DNA of 64,000 nucleotides from CAXXFQ01 sp963674475 (GTDB lineage Bacteria > Planctomycetota > Planctomycetia > Pirellulales > Thermoguttaceae), in the NCBI GenBank assembly GCA_963674475.2, contig CAXXFQ010000008.1, forward strand, positions 652,005-716,004, written 5' to 3'. The notes under the pieces were generated by a model. That model did no database searches. It was not told where the DNA came from and was given only the letters and a program-made list of their open reading frames with translations. Shown piece by piece: positions 8,825 through 17,904 of this stretch. The stretch's first letter is position 1. Each line of letters starts with the position of its first letter. Position numbers and translations under genes: made by a program.

Positions 8825-9877
8825 GTGGAACCGACTCATTTGAATCAAGAGCCGTCGACTTCGCCGAACCGGGTTGATCATTTTACGCCAACTGATCAGC
8901 CCCAACGGGTGTTCGAGGTGGCTTCGCGGTTGTTGGACGCCTATCAGGTCGACGGGGGGACGGTCCATTTGGCCGGGTGTCGAATGGACGACCGGCTTTT
9001 TTTACGTTTCTCGGTGGACGAGTCGGGCCGTTGTGTCTCGTTTTATCTGGACGAAGCGGGGGCTCAAGTCGATCCGGCGAAGGTGGACTGTTTGGGGATT
9101 GCGAATCTCAAAAAACTTGCCAGGCCGCCCGTGCAGTGTGAGGAGCTGGTCGCCCGGTTGGCCGAGCGTGGTCGGCGGATGGTGGCCCAGTCGTTTCCGC
9201 CCAGCGCGCCGCCGGAGAAGATCGAGGTCGTGGCCATCTGGTGCAAGTTCGCCTCGGGGCGGCTTCGTTTCACGATCGGCGAGGAGTCGTTGGACTTGCC
9301 GTTTTCCGGTTGGAGTCGGTTGCTCGAAGCGCCGCCGGTCGTTTGTCCGGTGTCTGGTGTCGAGACGTTTCATCTGGCGGCGACCGACGACGGGCGGATC
9401 ATTGCGGTCGAACAGATTGCCGCGTGTGAGGAGACGGGTCGACGTGTGGCGTCGGAGGAGTTGGTCACTTGCAGCGTTTCGGGGCGTCGTGTGATTGCCG
9501 AGCGGACGCACGTTTGTCCGGTGAGCGGCGAGCCGGTTCTGGCCGAGTTGATGGTTGCGTGTTCGGTTTGCGGGGAAGCGGTTTCGCCGAAAGCGATCGA
9601 GCAAGGGGTCTGTTTGGCGTGTGGCCGATTGGAGCCGGTCGGGCGTGACGATCCGCGTCGGGTGCGTTTGGTTGAGAAATACCCGTCGCTTGGTCCGTGG
9701 CGGAAGTGGCAGATGGCCGAGACGGCGTCGGTTTGGATTGTCGGGCTGGCCGGTTGGACGAAGCGGGTTCGGATGGTGTTGGACCGGGAGACGTTGGAGC
9801 CGAAGCGGGTAGTGGTGCGGCCGTATTTGAAGGGGAGTTGGACGCCAGTAGAGCCCAAAGAAATCAATATACAATAA
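8825..9877 (+). CDS. Planctomycete-type protein with tandem 15-residue Cys repeats
   Basis: I do not recognise a named family. The 350-residue product starts at GTG 8825, which has GAGAGG five bases upstream; the open frame runs back to 8648, but that part is Arg-rich and unlikely to be coding. Residues about 170-270 contain a tandem repeat with period 15-17: CPVSG, CEETG, CSVSG, CPVSG, CSVCG, CLACG, each followed by RRV or PVL and a Glu. The last two have the spacing of zinc-ribbon knuckles, while the earlier ones keep only one Cys per unit. The C-terminal 80 residues are basic with Trp-rich strands. No signal peptide or membrane segment is seen. Its 3' end is followed at once by a family A repeat. 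Confidence 0.65.
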   Translation: MEPTHLNQEPSTSPNRVDHFTPTDQPQRVFEVASRLLDAYQVDGGTVHLAGCRMDDRLFLRFSVDESGRCVSFYLDEAGAQVDPAKVDCLGIANLKKLARPPVQCEELVARLAERGRRMVAQSFPPSAPPEKIEVVAIWCKFASGRLRFTIGEESLDLPFSGWSRLLEAPPVVCPVSGVETFHLAATDDGRIIAVEQIAACEETGRRVASEELVTCSVSGRRVIAERTHVCPVSGEPVLAELMVACSVCGEAVSPKAIEQGVCLACGRLEPVGRDDPRRVRLVEKYPSLGPWRKWQMAETASVWIVGLAGWTKRVRMVLDRETLEPKRVVVRPYLKGSWTPVEPKEINIQ

Positions 9878-9885
9878 AAAACAAA

Positions 9886-10004
9886 GAAAGAGGGATCGCG
9901 AAGCGATCCCGGTCCAAAAAGTTTTTGAAGGGGAGCATGAGGGGAAACCATTTTCAAAATGTTTCCCTTCATTTAGAAAAAACAGGTGACGGCAAAGCCG
10001 TCAC
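9886..10004 (+). repeat. Family A dispersed hairpin repeat, copy 1
   Basis: It begins 9 bp after the stop of the Cys-repeat gene, in the same direction. It contains hairpin 1 GGGATCGC-GAA-GCGATCCC (9892-9910), a short CCAAAAAGTTTTTG palindrome, hairpin 2 whose arms are GGGAAAC and GTTTCCC around ATTTTCAAAAT (9942-9967), and hairpin 3 GTGACGGC-AAA-GCCGTCAC (9986-10004). Compared with the other two copies, hairpin 1 here has C:G where they have T:A, so the stem is kept while the bases change. Confidence 0.85.
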
Positions 10005-10036
10005 ACCTTCTCTTCCTTCTTTCACTCCGAGCATTA

Positions 10037-11752
10037 TTACAGATTCGAGAAATGTTCCCGAACGGTAAACTCTCGGATCTGTCGCGACTTCGGTTCAAAG
10101 ACCCGAATCTTAATCTGAATTCCCTCAAGCGGCACGGCATACGGCGGAACGGTTTGAGTATGGCTATTCGGATCAATGACGGTGTTAATATATTCATCCC
10201 GATCAAACTGCGTCGACCCGGTATCGTAGACGAATCCTTGGAGATATCGCAAGCGATCAGGATACGTTGTAGCCAGGGTGTCATCTGGTTCGAAAGGCCG
10301 TAAGCCCGAAGATCCTTCCGGAGCCTCGGAAAAGGAGGATACCCAGTTGGGAGCAGCTTTCGGGAGTCGATTCGATTGGCGATAGGGGGAAGCATTATAG
10401 CCAAGGTCGACGTAGGCGCCTCGGCTGATAACGGTTGGGCTACCGCTGATGACAGCTTCAAAATAGGCCGGGTCTCCGGGGGAGACAACCAGTTCGGGTG
10501 TGCCGGGATCGCTGTCATGATCATAGGAAATCACCACCGCTTCGGGGTCCCAGACTTTGATGTCGAAGCCGATCACGTTGTCGAGGATGACATCTTCGCC
10601 GACGCGGGGCCCCTCGCGATAATCGGTTAAGCAGCCGGTCGACGGCTCAGTTTCATTGTAGGGAACCGGTTCGTTCCACGCGTCGAATTTCCCGTCAAGG
10701 GCGGATGAGACGATTTCATTTGGCGTTAAGGTAACTAGAGGGAGCTGGCGGCCATCTTTGATCTGTTCATCGGTGGTCCAATCAACGTGGGACATTTCCT
10801 GAAGCAGTGGCATCCCGAGAAATTGCCAATGACAGCCTGGAAAAGGCTTTAGGTAACCCGAGATGCATCTTGAATAGGGATGGTAAGGGTATTGCTGAGC
10901 CCAAATCGGATGTGTATTTCGAGATTGGAAATAGGGCGAATGGGCGAATCGGTTTTCTCGTTTGGTCAGATCGGCGAGCGAGTTGGGGACATAACGCCAA
11001 GGGTTGTCTTCGGCGTGAACCGAGATATCAAAGTTGTTGTAAAAACCTCGATCTTCGGCATCTAAGCTGGCTAAGTGAGTTCCATTGAGGTAGGAAAATG
11101 TCCATTTGTCAGTGTGGTAATTGGCGGGTTTTTGAGCGTCGGCTCGTAGATCCGGTTCCAGCCCCGGAGTGATTAGCATGACACGGCGATACAAGGTTCG
11201 ACCACGGACGAACCAGACGACCTCGGCAAGATTGGATTCGACTTCAGTCTTGATTACACTATTGGGCATTTTCACATACGCCCGGCCTAAAAACGGTTCG
11301 GTCTTGCTTCGGGTGGTGAACATGAGGATGTCGTCGACATCGATTACCGAGGTGTCCTGAACGGGGTTATCGGGATCGTCGGTGTTGACGGCGGGCCAGT
11401 TGGGATTGAGGCCGTTGACGGTAGTGTCGGGGTTTTCCAGCGGGAGAACCGGGCCCATGGGGCCTTCGATGATCTCGAAGTATCCCTCGTTGTTTTCGGG
11501 GCTGGCCGGAGGGGTCATGGTGCAGGTGGACCCTTGGATATCCTCTCGCAGTCGGTTGGCGACGGTGCGCAATCGATCGTGAAGTCCTAAGAGGGCTCGC
11601 GACTCGCCGACGCTGTTTCCGACGACGCCAAAAATCTGGACGACCGCTGCCATGAGCATCATCGTCAGGACGACACTCGTCAGCAGTTCGACCAGCGAGT
11701 AACCAGGACGACGGTTAAACGAGGAGAATTCCGGTTTCGGCAAGAACATCAT
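10037..11752 (-). CDS. Large pseudopilin-like protein with prepilin N-terminal methylation motif
   Basis: Residues 15-45 carry a type IV prepilin signal: RRPGYSLVELLTSVV, with the cut between G and Y, the invariant Glu at mature position 5 (SLVELL) and a long hydrophobic helix that includes VVLTMMLMAAVVQIF. This resembles PilW/GspJ-type minor pseudopilins. At about 570 residues it is far longer than a usual pseudopilin (150-350). The rest is a beta-rich extracellular region with DVDDILMFTTRS and a C-terminal YLQGFVYDTGS. The start at ATG 11752 has GGAG eight bases upstream; the open frame extends to 11818. It is probably processed by a prepilin peptidase and placed in a type II secretion or pilus-like assembly. 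No other pseudopilin gene is in the window, so its partners are elsewhere. Confidence 0.8.
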   Translation of the reverse strand: MMFLPKPEFSSFNRRPGYSLVELLTSVVLTMMLMAAVVQIFGVVGNSVGESRALLGLHDRLRTVANRLREDIQGSTCTMTPPASPENNEGYFEIIEGPMGPVLPLENPDTTVNGLNPNWPAVNTDDPDNPVQDTSVIDVDDILMFTTRSKTEPFLGRAYVKMPNSVIKTEVESNLAEVVWFVRGRTLYRRVMLITPGLEPDLRADAQKPANYHTDKWTFSYLNGTHLASLDAEDRGFYNNFDISVHAEDNPWRYVPNSLADLTKRENRFAHSPYFQSRNTHPIWAQQYPYHPYSRCISGYLKPFPGCHWQFLGMPLLQEMSHVDWTTDEQIKDGRQLPLVTLTPNEIVSSALDGKFDAWNEPVPYNETEPSTGCLTDYREGPRVGEDVILDNVIGFDIKVWDPEAVVISYDHDSDPGTPELVVSPGDPAYFEAVISGSPTVISRGAYVDLGYNASPYRQSNRLPKAAPNWVSSFSEAPEGSSGLRPFEPDDTLATTYPDRLRYLQGFVYDTGSTQFDRDEYINTVIDPNSHTQTVPPYAVPLEGIQIKIRVFEPKSRQIREFTVREHFSNL

Positions 11753-12289
11753 GCAATCATTACTCCAGTCGATCGAACGTCTGAGCGGCCCGATTCTTTC
11801 ACGCATGAGGGGGACCATTTTCCCCTCGAGTCATGCGGACCACCGGCAACGGCTTGGCTCTTTGGATTATAGGATATATACAACCCAGAAGAGGGGCCAA
11901 CCGATCGATCAAGTGCCTCTTTCTACGCAAAAAGCGTTTCCTATCTTTCCATTCGACTCGGATTTGTCAAAATTGTCAACAATTAAATTATCGAATAGTC
12001 TCAAAGAGGGGTGGAGTTAGTTAGCTAAATACCCCAAATTAACGAATTGAGCCTAATCCTTCCGAGGTGCATGATCTGAAAAATACGAAAAACTCTGCCC
12101 GCTTGCCGGTTGAAGCCCGATACCAGACCAGAGTATATTGAAGGGTTTTCACTGAGAAGATATTAATACGCCTTCGAAAACTGGCCCAAAATTCGCTCCG
12201 ACGCAATAGGAAATAGGGGTGATTGGTAAAATGGGTTACTTTGAGGGCGGTCGACGTATTTCGTATTTTAACCAAAAAAGGATGTCCTG
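11753..12289. other. Divergent intergenic region between the pseudopilin-like gene and sat
   Basis: It holds the promoters of both flanking genes, but I cannot point to convincing hexamers. A 78-codon minus frame (12039-12275) has no ribosome site and no recognisable composition. The region around 11930-12040 is AT-rich (repeated AATTAAATT-like words), which fits a promoter zone. No further structure is seen. Confidence 0.45.
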
Positions 12290-13555
12290 ATGGCCGACTT
12301 GATTCACGCTCACGGGGGGCTCACCGAACCGGTAAATCGTATGATCGCTCCTGAGGCGGTTGAAGAAACCCTCGCGCGGGCCCAAAACCTGCCGAAAATT
12401 CCCGTCTCCGATGCCGACGCCTCGACGGTCTATCGGTTTGGCGACGGGGCGCTGAGCCCGCTGACCGGTCCGATGGATTCGGCCACTTATAACCGGGTGC
12501 TCGAAGAAAAGGTGATCGAGTACGGCGGGAAAAAGTACGCGTGGACGATTCCGATTTCGCTGCCCGTGACGGCCGAGGTGGCCGGAACCCTCACGGCGGG
12601 CAAGGAAGCGGCCCTGGTCAATTCCCGCGGCGAGACGATCGGCGTGATCAAGGTCAGTGACGTTTTTGAGTGGGATAAGAAAAAATATCTCGAGAAGGTC
12701 TACGGGACCGACCGAACCGACCATCCGGGTGCCGACATGGTCTTCAATGGCGATTCGGACAAAACTCATCTGGTCGGCGGGGAAGTCCAGGTTGTTGAAC
12801 CGACGAAAAACCCCAATTTCGGTCACCATGTCCTCACGCCGCGCGAAGTCCGCAAGCTTCTGGCCGAGAAGGGCTGGGAACGGGTCGTCGCGTTCCAGAC
12901 CCGCAACCCGCTGCACCGGGCCCACGAATACGCGTTGGTTTACGGGCTGGAAAGCCTGTTGAAAGCCGGTCATAACGCGGCCGCCTGCTTGAACCCGCTG
13001 ATCGGCGAGACGAAAAGTGACGACGTCAGCGCCGAGGTCCGGATGCGAACCTATCAGAAGCTGATCGACGATCGGGCCTTGGGCCAGGGGGACAGCGATC
13101 CGGAACTGTGGGGCTCGCGCGATGAAGCGGTGCCCGACCGGGTCATGCTCTTGGGGCTGGATATCAAGATGTTCTACGGTGGGCCGTCCGAAGCGGTCAT
13201 GCACGCGATCTATCGTCAGAACTTCGGCTTCACCGACATTGTTATCGGTCGTAAGCACGCCGACGCGCCGTACCACGACGGTTCGGCCATCTGGGGCGAC
13301 TTCGACGCGCAAGAGATCTTCAATAACCTCGATGGCGAGTTGGCGATCAATCCGTTGAACGTCGGGTTTGCCGCCTATTACGAATCGCTCGGACGGGTCG
13401 ATTTAATGGAGAACCATCCGGACGAGAAGCCGGTCTTTATCTCCGGGAAGCAGGTCCGTGCCACCCTGATGGAGGGTGAAGAGGTCGACCCGCGGATCAT
13501 GCGGAAGAGCACTTCCCAGATTTTGGTCGAAGCGATGGCCCAAAAGGCTTCTTGA
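12290..13555 (+). CDS. sat: Sulfate adenylyltransferase (ATP sulfurylase)
   Basis: Single-chain ATP sulfurylase (Sat/Met3 type) that forms adenosine 5'-phosphosulfate from ATP and sulfate. The nucleotide-binding motif QTRNPLHRAHEYA sits about residues 202-214, and the second motif GRKHADAP near 320 corresponds to the family GRDHAG. The C terminus KSTSQILVEAM matches the family. At 421 residues it has the length of the simple homo-oligomeric form without an APS kinase domain. AAGGA lies nine bases upstream of the ATG. No cysND, cysC, cysH or aprAB genes are nearby and the gene has its own terminator, so it seems monocistronic. Use in sulfate assimilation is likely, with a dissimilatory role not excluded. 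Confidence 0.95.
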   Translation: MADLIHAHGGLTEPVNRMIAPEAVEETLARAQNLPKIPVSDADASTVYRFGDGALSPLTGPMDSATYNRVLEEKVIEYGGKKYAWTIPISLPVTAEVAGTLTAGKEAALVNSRGETIGVIKVSDVFEWDKKKYLEKVYGTDRTDHPGADMVFNGDSDKTHLVGGEVQVVEPTKNPNFGHHVLTPREVRKLLAEKGWERVVAFQTRNPLHRAHEYALVYGLESLLKAGHNAAACLNPLIGETKSDDVSAEVRMRTYQKLIDDRALGQGDSDPELWGSRDEAVPDRVMLLGLDIKMFYGGPSEAVMHAIYRQNFGFTDIVIGRKHADAPYHDGSAIWGDFDAQEIFNNLDGELAINPLNVGFAAYYESLGRVDLMENHPDEKPVFISGKQVRATLMEGEEVDPRIMRKSTSQILVEAMAQKAS

Positions 13556-13682
13556 TATTGGCATACATTGATCGTTGCACAGCCGTAAATGCGCCTGAGC
13601 CAGGCGGATTTGCTAAATTTTCCGGCATGGAAAGTTTCCTTGGCAATGCAACCTTCATTAAAAACGCCAATGACAAAACCCC

Positions 13683-13727
13683 GGGGCGATGCGAGTGTCG
13701 CGTGTTTTTGTGCGTCGCCCCGTTTTT
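13683..13727 (+). terminator. Intrinsic terminator after sat
   Basis: GGGGCGA (13683-13689) pairs with TCGCCCC (13715-13721), with partial pairing further in, and is followed by GTTTTT. It lies between sat and metG and ends 38 bp before the metG start. Confidence 0.7.
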
Positions 13728-13764
13728 ATCCTTTTTCGATTGCTCCTGACAGGACGCACAAGAG

Positions 13765-15804
13765 ATGAACCAGCGCCAAATTCTCGTGACCAGTGCGTTG
13801 CCCTATGCCAATGGGCCGATCCATATCGGACACCTGGTCGAGTACCTTCAGACCGATATCTGGACCCGTTTCCAGAAGCTTCGCGGGCATCGGTGCATTT
13901 ATATCTGTGCCGACGACACCCACGGCACGGCGATCATGATCGGGGCCCATAAACAGGGAATCACCGAAGAGGAACTGATCGATCGGATGCAAAAGGCCCA
14001 CCTGGCCGACTTCGAAGGGTTCGATATCGAGTTCGATAACTACGGAAGCACCAACAGTCCGGAAAACCGCGAGTTTTGTGCGGAGATCTGGGCCGCGTTT
14101 CGTAAAAACGATCTAGTCTTCGAGAAAGAGGTGGTCCAGCTTTTCGATCCCGTAGAAGGGACCTTTTTGGCCGACCGCCAGGTGAAGGGGACCTGTCCGA
14201 AATGTTCGGCTGAGAACCAGTACGGCGACAACTGCGACAAGTGCGGGGCCCATTACACCCCGGCCGAACTGATCGATCCGACCAGCTCTTTCAGCGGAGC
14301 GACCCCCGAGACGCGGAAGGCGGACCATCTGTTTGTCCATCTGGAGAAGCTGCACGAGTTTCTTAACGAGTGGTCCCAGTCGGACGAACACCTTCAGCCG
14401 GAGGTGGCCAACTACTTGAAAGGCCATTTCCTGCACGAGCCGCTTCGCGATTGGGACATCTCACGACCGGCGCCCTATTTCGGGTTCGAGATCCCCGATT
14501 CGCCGGGCAACTACTGGTACGTCTGGTTCGACGCGCCGATCGGCTATTTGGCGTCGACCCGTCAGTGGTGCCAGCGGCACGGCGAGACGTTCGACGATTG
14601 GTGGCGGAGCGACCAGACCGAAATCCACCACTTTATCGGCAAGGATATCACCTATTTCCACACGCTCTTCTGGCCGGCGATGCTCAAGACGGCCGAGTTC
14701 AATCTGCCCGAGAAGGTCCACATCCACGGCTTTTTGACCGTCGGCGGCGAGAAGATGTCCAAGAGCAAAGGGACGTTCGTTCGGGCGTCGACCTATCTGG
14801 AACATCTGAACCCGTCCTACTTGCGGTATTATTATGCCTCGAAGCTGACCGCCCGGGTCGATGACCTCGACTTGAACCTCGACGAGCTGGTCACGAAGGT
14901 CAACACCGACCTGGTCGGCAAGGTGGTCAACCTGGCCAGCCGGACGGCCAAGTTCGTCGCGAAAACCGGCCTCGCCACCGAATACCCGGATGACGGGGGC
15001 CTTTTCCAACAAGCGGCCGACGACGGTCAGAAGATCGCCCGTGCGTACGAGGCGTGCGACTACAACAAGGCGATGCGGTTTATCATGGCGGCCGCCGATC
15101 GGGCCAACCAGTATGTCGAGCATGCCCAGCCGTGGGTGTTGCGGAAAGATCCGGATCAGGCCGATCGGTTGCAACAGGTTTGCACCGTCGGGTTGAATTT
15201 GTTCCGGCAGATCGCCATCTATTTGGCGCCGGTCTTGCCGACGCTGGCCCGGCAAACGGTCGAGTTGCTCGGCGCGCCGATCGAGAGTTGGGACCAGTCG
15301 CAGTCGCCCCTTTTGGGCACCGCGGTCAATAAGTTTAAACATATGATGAAACGTGTAGAAAAGGAACAGGTCGAAGCGATGGTTGCCGAGAGTATCGAAC
15401 CGGAAAACAATGAGAACGAACCCCAGGATCAATCGGGCGATTCGGCCGAGCCGCTGGCGAACGAACCGTTGGCCGAAACCTGCTCGTTCGACGATTTTGT
15501 GAAGGTCGATCTTCGGGTGGCCCGGATCGTCGAAGCCAACGAGGTGCCCGAGGCGAACAAGCTGTTGCAGTTGACCTTGAGTCTCGGCGGCGACAAACGG
15601 TTGAACGTTTTCGCCGGAATCAAGTCGGCCTACAAGCCGGAAGATTTGGTCGGCCGTTTGGTCGTGTGCGTGGCCAATCTCGCGCCGCGCAAGATGCGTT
15701 TCGGGCTGAGCGAGGGAATGGTTGTCGCCGCGGGAGCCGGAGGGAAAGAGATCTTCCTGCTTTCGCCCGACGAAGGGGCCTTGCCGGGACATCGGGTTCA
15801 TTAA
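13765..15804 (+). CDS. metG: Methionyl-tRNA synthetase
   Basis: Class I aminoacyl-tRNA synthetase that charges tRNA-Met. The HIGH motif is PIHIGH (about residues 18-23) and the KMSKS loop is GEKMSKSKGTF (about 328-338). A zinc knuckle insertion, CPKC and CDKC near 144-160, marks the long MetG1 form. The anticodon-binding helical domain follows, and the C-terminal 110 residues form an EMAP II-like OB-fold tRNA-binding domain (VKVDLRVARIVEANEVPEA). The total of 679 residues is usual for the dimeric bacterial enzyme. It is flanked by terminators on both sides and so is probably transcribed alone. Confidence 0.97.
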   Translation: MNQRQILVTSALPYANGPIHIGHLVEYLQTDIWTRFQKLRGHRCIYICADDTHGTAIMIGAHKQGITEEELIDRMQKAHLADFEGFDIEFDNYGSTNSPENREFCAEIWAAFRKNDLVFEKEVVQLFDPVEGTFLADRQVKGTCPKCSAENQYGDNCDKCGAHYTPAELIDPTSSFSGATPETRKADHLFVHLEKLHEFLNEWSQSDEHLQPEVANYLKGHFLHEPLRDWDISRPAPYFGFEIPDSPGNYWYVWFDAPIGYLASTRQWCQRHGETFDDWWRSDQTEIHHFIGKDITYFHTLFWPAMLKTAEFNLPEKVHIHGFLTVGGEKMSKSKGTFVRASTYLEHLNPSYLRYYYASKLTARVDDLDLNLDELVTKVNTDLVGKVVNLASRTAKFVAKTGLATEYPDDGGLFQQAADDGQKIARAYEACDYNKAMRFIMAAADRANQYVEHAQPWVLRKDPDQADRLQQVCTVGLNLFRQIAIYLAPVLPTLARQTVELLGAPIESWDQSQSPLLGTAVNKFKHMMKRVEKEQVEAMVAESIEPENNENEPQDQSGDSAEPLANEPLAETCSFDDFVKVDLRVARIVEANEVPEANKLLQLTLSLGGDKRLNVFAGIKSAYKPEDLVGRLVVCVANLAPRKMRFGLSEGMVVAAGAGGKEIFLLSPDEGALPGHRVH

Positions 15805-15840
15805 GCCGTTTCTCCTTGATTTCGATTTGCAAAACAAAAG

Positions 15841-15890
15841 CAGTGGCCCCGTGATTCCGGACATTTCCAGGAATGGGGGTCACTGTTTTT
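15841..15890 (+). terminator. Intrinsic terminator after metG
   Basis: CAGTGGCCCC-GTGATTCC pairs imperfectly with GGAAT-GGGGGTCACTG and is followed by TTTTT (15886-15890). It begins 37 bp after the metG stop. Confidence 0.75.
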
Positions 15891-15975
15891 ACGTTCATTC
15901 ATGTCCTTTTGTAGCGGGAGGCATACGTTCATAAAGTGGATAAATATCTTGAATCAGCGGGGACATCCATAAGCG

Positions 15976-17817
15976 ATGATGAAGAAATTTCGTGAAATCT
16001 TCGACCTGGAAGGTTCGGGCCGATTGCTGCTTTATAGTGTCGTTGTCGGCGTGATCGCCGGGCTCGGCGCGGCCGGTTTCTTCTCGCTCCTCGAAGTGGT
16101 TCAAGGGTACGCCCTGGGCGATTTGATGGGGTACGTTCCCCCGGCATCGGAGAGCAAGGGCGGGGTCCCTCTGGAGGAACCGTCGCCGGAGGAGATGCGC
16201 GAGCCGATGCCGGATCAGGTGAAGCTGCCTCAAAACTTTTGGCTTTGCCTATTGATCCCGACTTCCGGCGGGCTGATTGTCGGCTGGTTGGTCTTTCGTT
16301 TCGCTCCGGAGGCCGAAGGGCACGGAACCGACGGGGTTATCCGCGCGTTTCACAGCGATAAAGGAATTATCCGAGCGCGGGTTCCGATCATCAAAGCGAT
16401 CGCCAGTGCCATCACGATCGGAACCGGAGGTTCGGCCGGTCGGGAAGGGCCGATCGCGCAAATTGGCGCGGGGTTCGGCTCGTTTCTGGCGACCAAGCTC
16501 AGGCTCAGCGATCATGAGCGGCGGATGCTGTTGATGGCCGGCGCGGCCGGGGGAATCTCGGCCATGTTCCACGCTCCCGTAGGCGGTTCGCTCTTCGCGG
16601 TCGAGGTGCTCTATTCCAGCACGGCGTTTGAATTCGCGGCGGTCGTGCCGTGCGTTTGCGCCTCGGTGGTGGCGTACACGGTTTTCAACGGGATCTTCGG
16701 TCTCGAAGCGGCCTTTCAAGCGCCCCAAGACGTTTCGTTCGCCGGATTGCCCGATTTGCCTTTCTACCTGATTTTCGCAGTACTTTGTGCCGTTTTGGGA
16801 TTCTTTTACGTGAGCGTTTTTTATGGCATTCGCGATCATTTCTTCCGAAAGTTGCCGATCCCCAAAATGTTTCTCCCGGCCATCGGCGGGTTGATGTTGG
16901 GGGTGCTCATTTACTTTCGACCGGAAGTGATGTCTGGCGGGTACGGCTGGATTCAAAAGGCGCTTGACGGCGCGCCGGAGATGACCCTTCAGTTCATGGC
17001 GACCTTGGCGGTGCTGAAGATCATTGCCACGTCGTTTACCATTTCCTCCGGCGGAAGCGGCGGGGTCTTTGCGCCGTCGTTGTTTATCGGAGCGATGCTC
17101 GGTGGCGCGTTTGGGTTGGCCTGTAACCATTACTTCCCCAGTTTGGTCCCGGATCCGAGAGCCTTTGTGCTGATCGGGATGGGCGGCTTCTTCGCCGGGG
17201 TGGCCAAGGTCCCGCTGACCGCGTTGATCATGGTCTCCGAGATGAGCAGTTCGTACAGTCTGCTGGTACCGCTGATGATCGTCAGCGTGATCCACGTGGC
17301 GATCATATCCCAACGGTGGACGCTTTACCAAGAACAAGTTCCCTCGCCGTTGGATAGTCCGGCCCATTTGGGCGAATTCGTCGTCGACGTCTTGGCCGGA
17401 ATGCGGGTCCGCGAGATTTACACTCCATCGCGCCCGGCGATGCTGATCCCGGAAAAAACGCCCTTGCCGGAAGTGCTTCGGCAGGTGGCCCACTCGAACG
17501 AGTCCTATTTTCCCGTGGTCGACGACGACGGGCTGCTGACGGGAATCTTTTCGCTTCACGATATCCGCGCGATGCTAGTGGGCGATTCGGCCGGAGCACT
17601 GATCCTGGCATCCGATCTGGCACGGTCGCCTGTCGCGACGGTCGTTCCGAACGACAACCTTCACGACGCGCTGAGGATCTATGCCCAGAAACAGATCATG
17701 GAAATCCCGGTCGTCGAACCGGAGGAACCGCGGCGGGTCATTTGCATGCTGCCCCGTGGCGACGTGATCGCCGCCTACGACCGTGAGATCGCCAAACACC
17801 AGCGGGCGATGGTCTGA
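15976..17817 (+). CDS. ClC-family chloride channel/antiporter with C-terminal CBS pair
   Basis: Membrane protein of the ClC family. The selectivity motif GSAGREGP (about residues 152-159) retains the gating Glu, and the second motif GSGGVFAPSLF lies near 355-365. About ten to twelve hydrophobic helices run to residue 450. An insertion after the first helix (about 55-85, rich in Pro and Glu) is outside the usual core. The C-terminal 150 residues form two CBS domains (YFPVVDDDGLLTGIFS and MEIPVVE), which usually bind adenine nucleotides and gate transport. The retained Glu fits a chloride/proton exchanger. It stands alone between two terminators. A fluoride-exporting subtype is unlikely because the first motif is of the GxEGP type. 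Confidence 0.93.
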   Translation: MMKKFREIFDLEGSGRLLLYSVVVGVIAGLGAAGFFSLLEVVQGYALGDLMGYVPPASESKGGVPLEEPSPEEMREPMPDQVKLPQNFWLCLLIPTSGGLIVGWLVFRFAPEAEGHGTDGVIRAFHSDKGIIRARVPIIKAIASAITIGTGGSAGREGPIAQIGAGFGSFLATKLRLSDHERRMLLMAGAAGGISAMFHAPVGGSLFAVEVLYSSTAFEFAAVVPCVCASVVAYTVFNGIFGLEAAFQAPQDVSFAGLPDLPFYLIFAVLCAVLGFFYVSVFYGIRDHFFRKLPIPKMFLPAIGGLMLGVLIYFRPEVMSGGYGWIQKALDGAPEMTLQFMATLAVLKIIATSFTISSGGSGGVFAPSLFIGAMLGGAFGLACNHYFPSLVPDPRAFVLIGMGGFFAGVAKVPLTALIMVSEMSSSYSLLVPLMIVSVIHVAIISQRWTLYQEQVPSPLDSPAHLGEFVVDVLAGMRVREIYTPSRPAMLIPEKTPLPEVLRQVAHSNESYFPVVDDDGLLTGIFSLHDIRAMLVGDSAGALILASDLARSPVATVVPNDNLHDALRIYAQKQIMEIPVVEPEEPRRVICMLPRGDVIAAYDREIAKHQRAMV

Positions 17818-17854
17818 TTTGGCTCATGTCGATAGAAAGAGTAAAAAGCAAGAA

Positions 17855-17889
17855 AAGAAGCGGTTCTAAAACGGGTCGCTTCTTTTTTT
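17855..17889. terminator. Bidirectional terminator between the ClC gene and kbl
   Basis: AAGAAGCG (17855-17862) pairs with CGCTTCTT (17877-17884) and seven T follow on the plus strand. The minus strand also runs into a T-rich tract. It serves the convergent genes ending at 17817 and 17905. Confidence 0.85.
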
Positions 17890-17904
17890 GTTCTTCTGAA
17901 AATC

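Noticed and set aside
12039..12275. 78-codon minus-strand frame upstream of sat
   Set aside because: It has no ribosome site and no family likeness, and lies in an AT-rich promoter zone.
14461..15864. 467-codon frame antisense to metG
   Set aside because: It is a shadow of the metG frame; the opposite strand has full family motifs.
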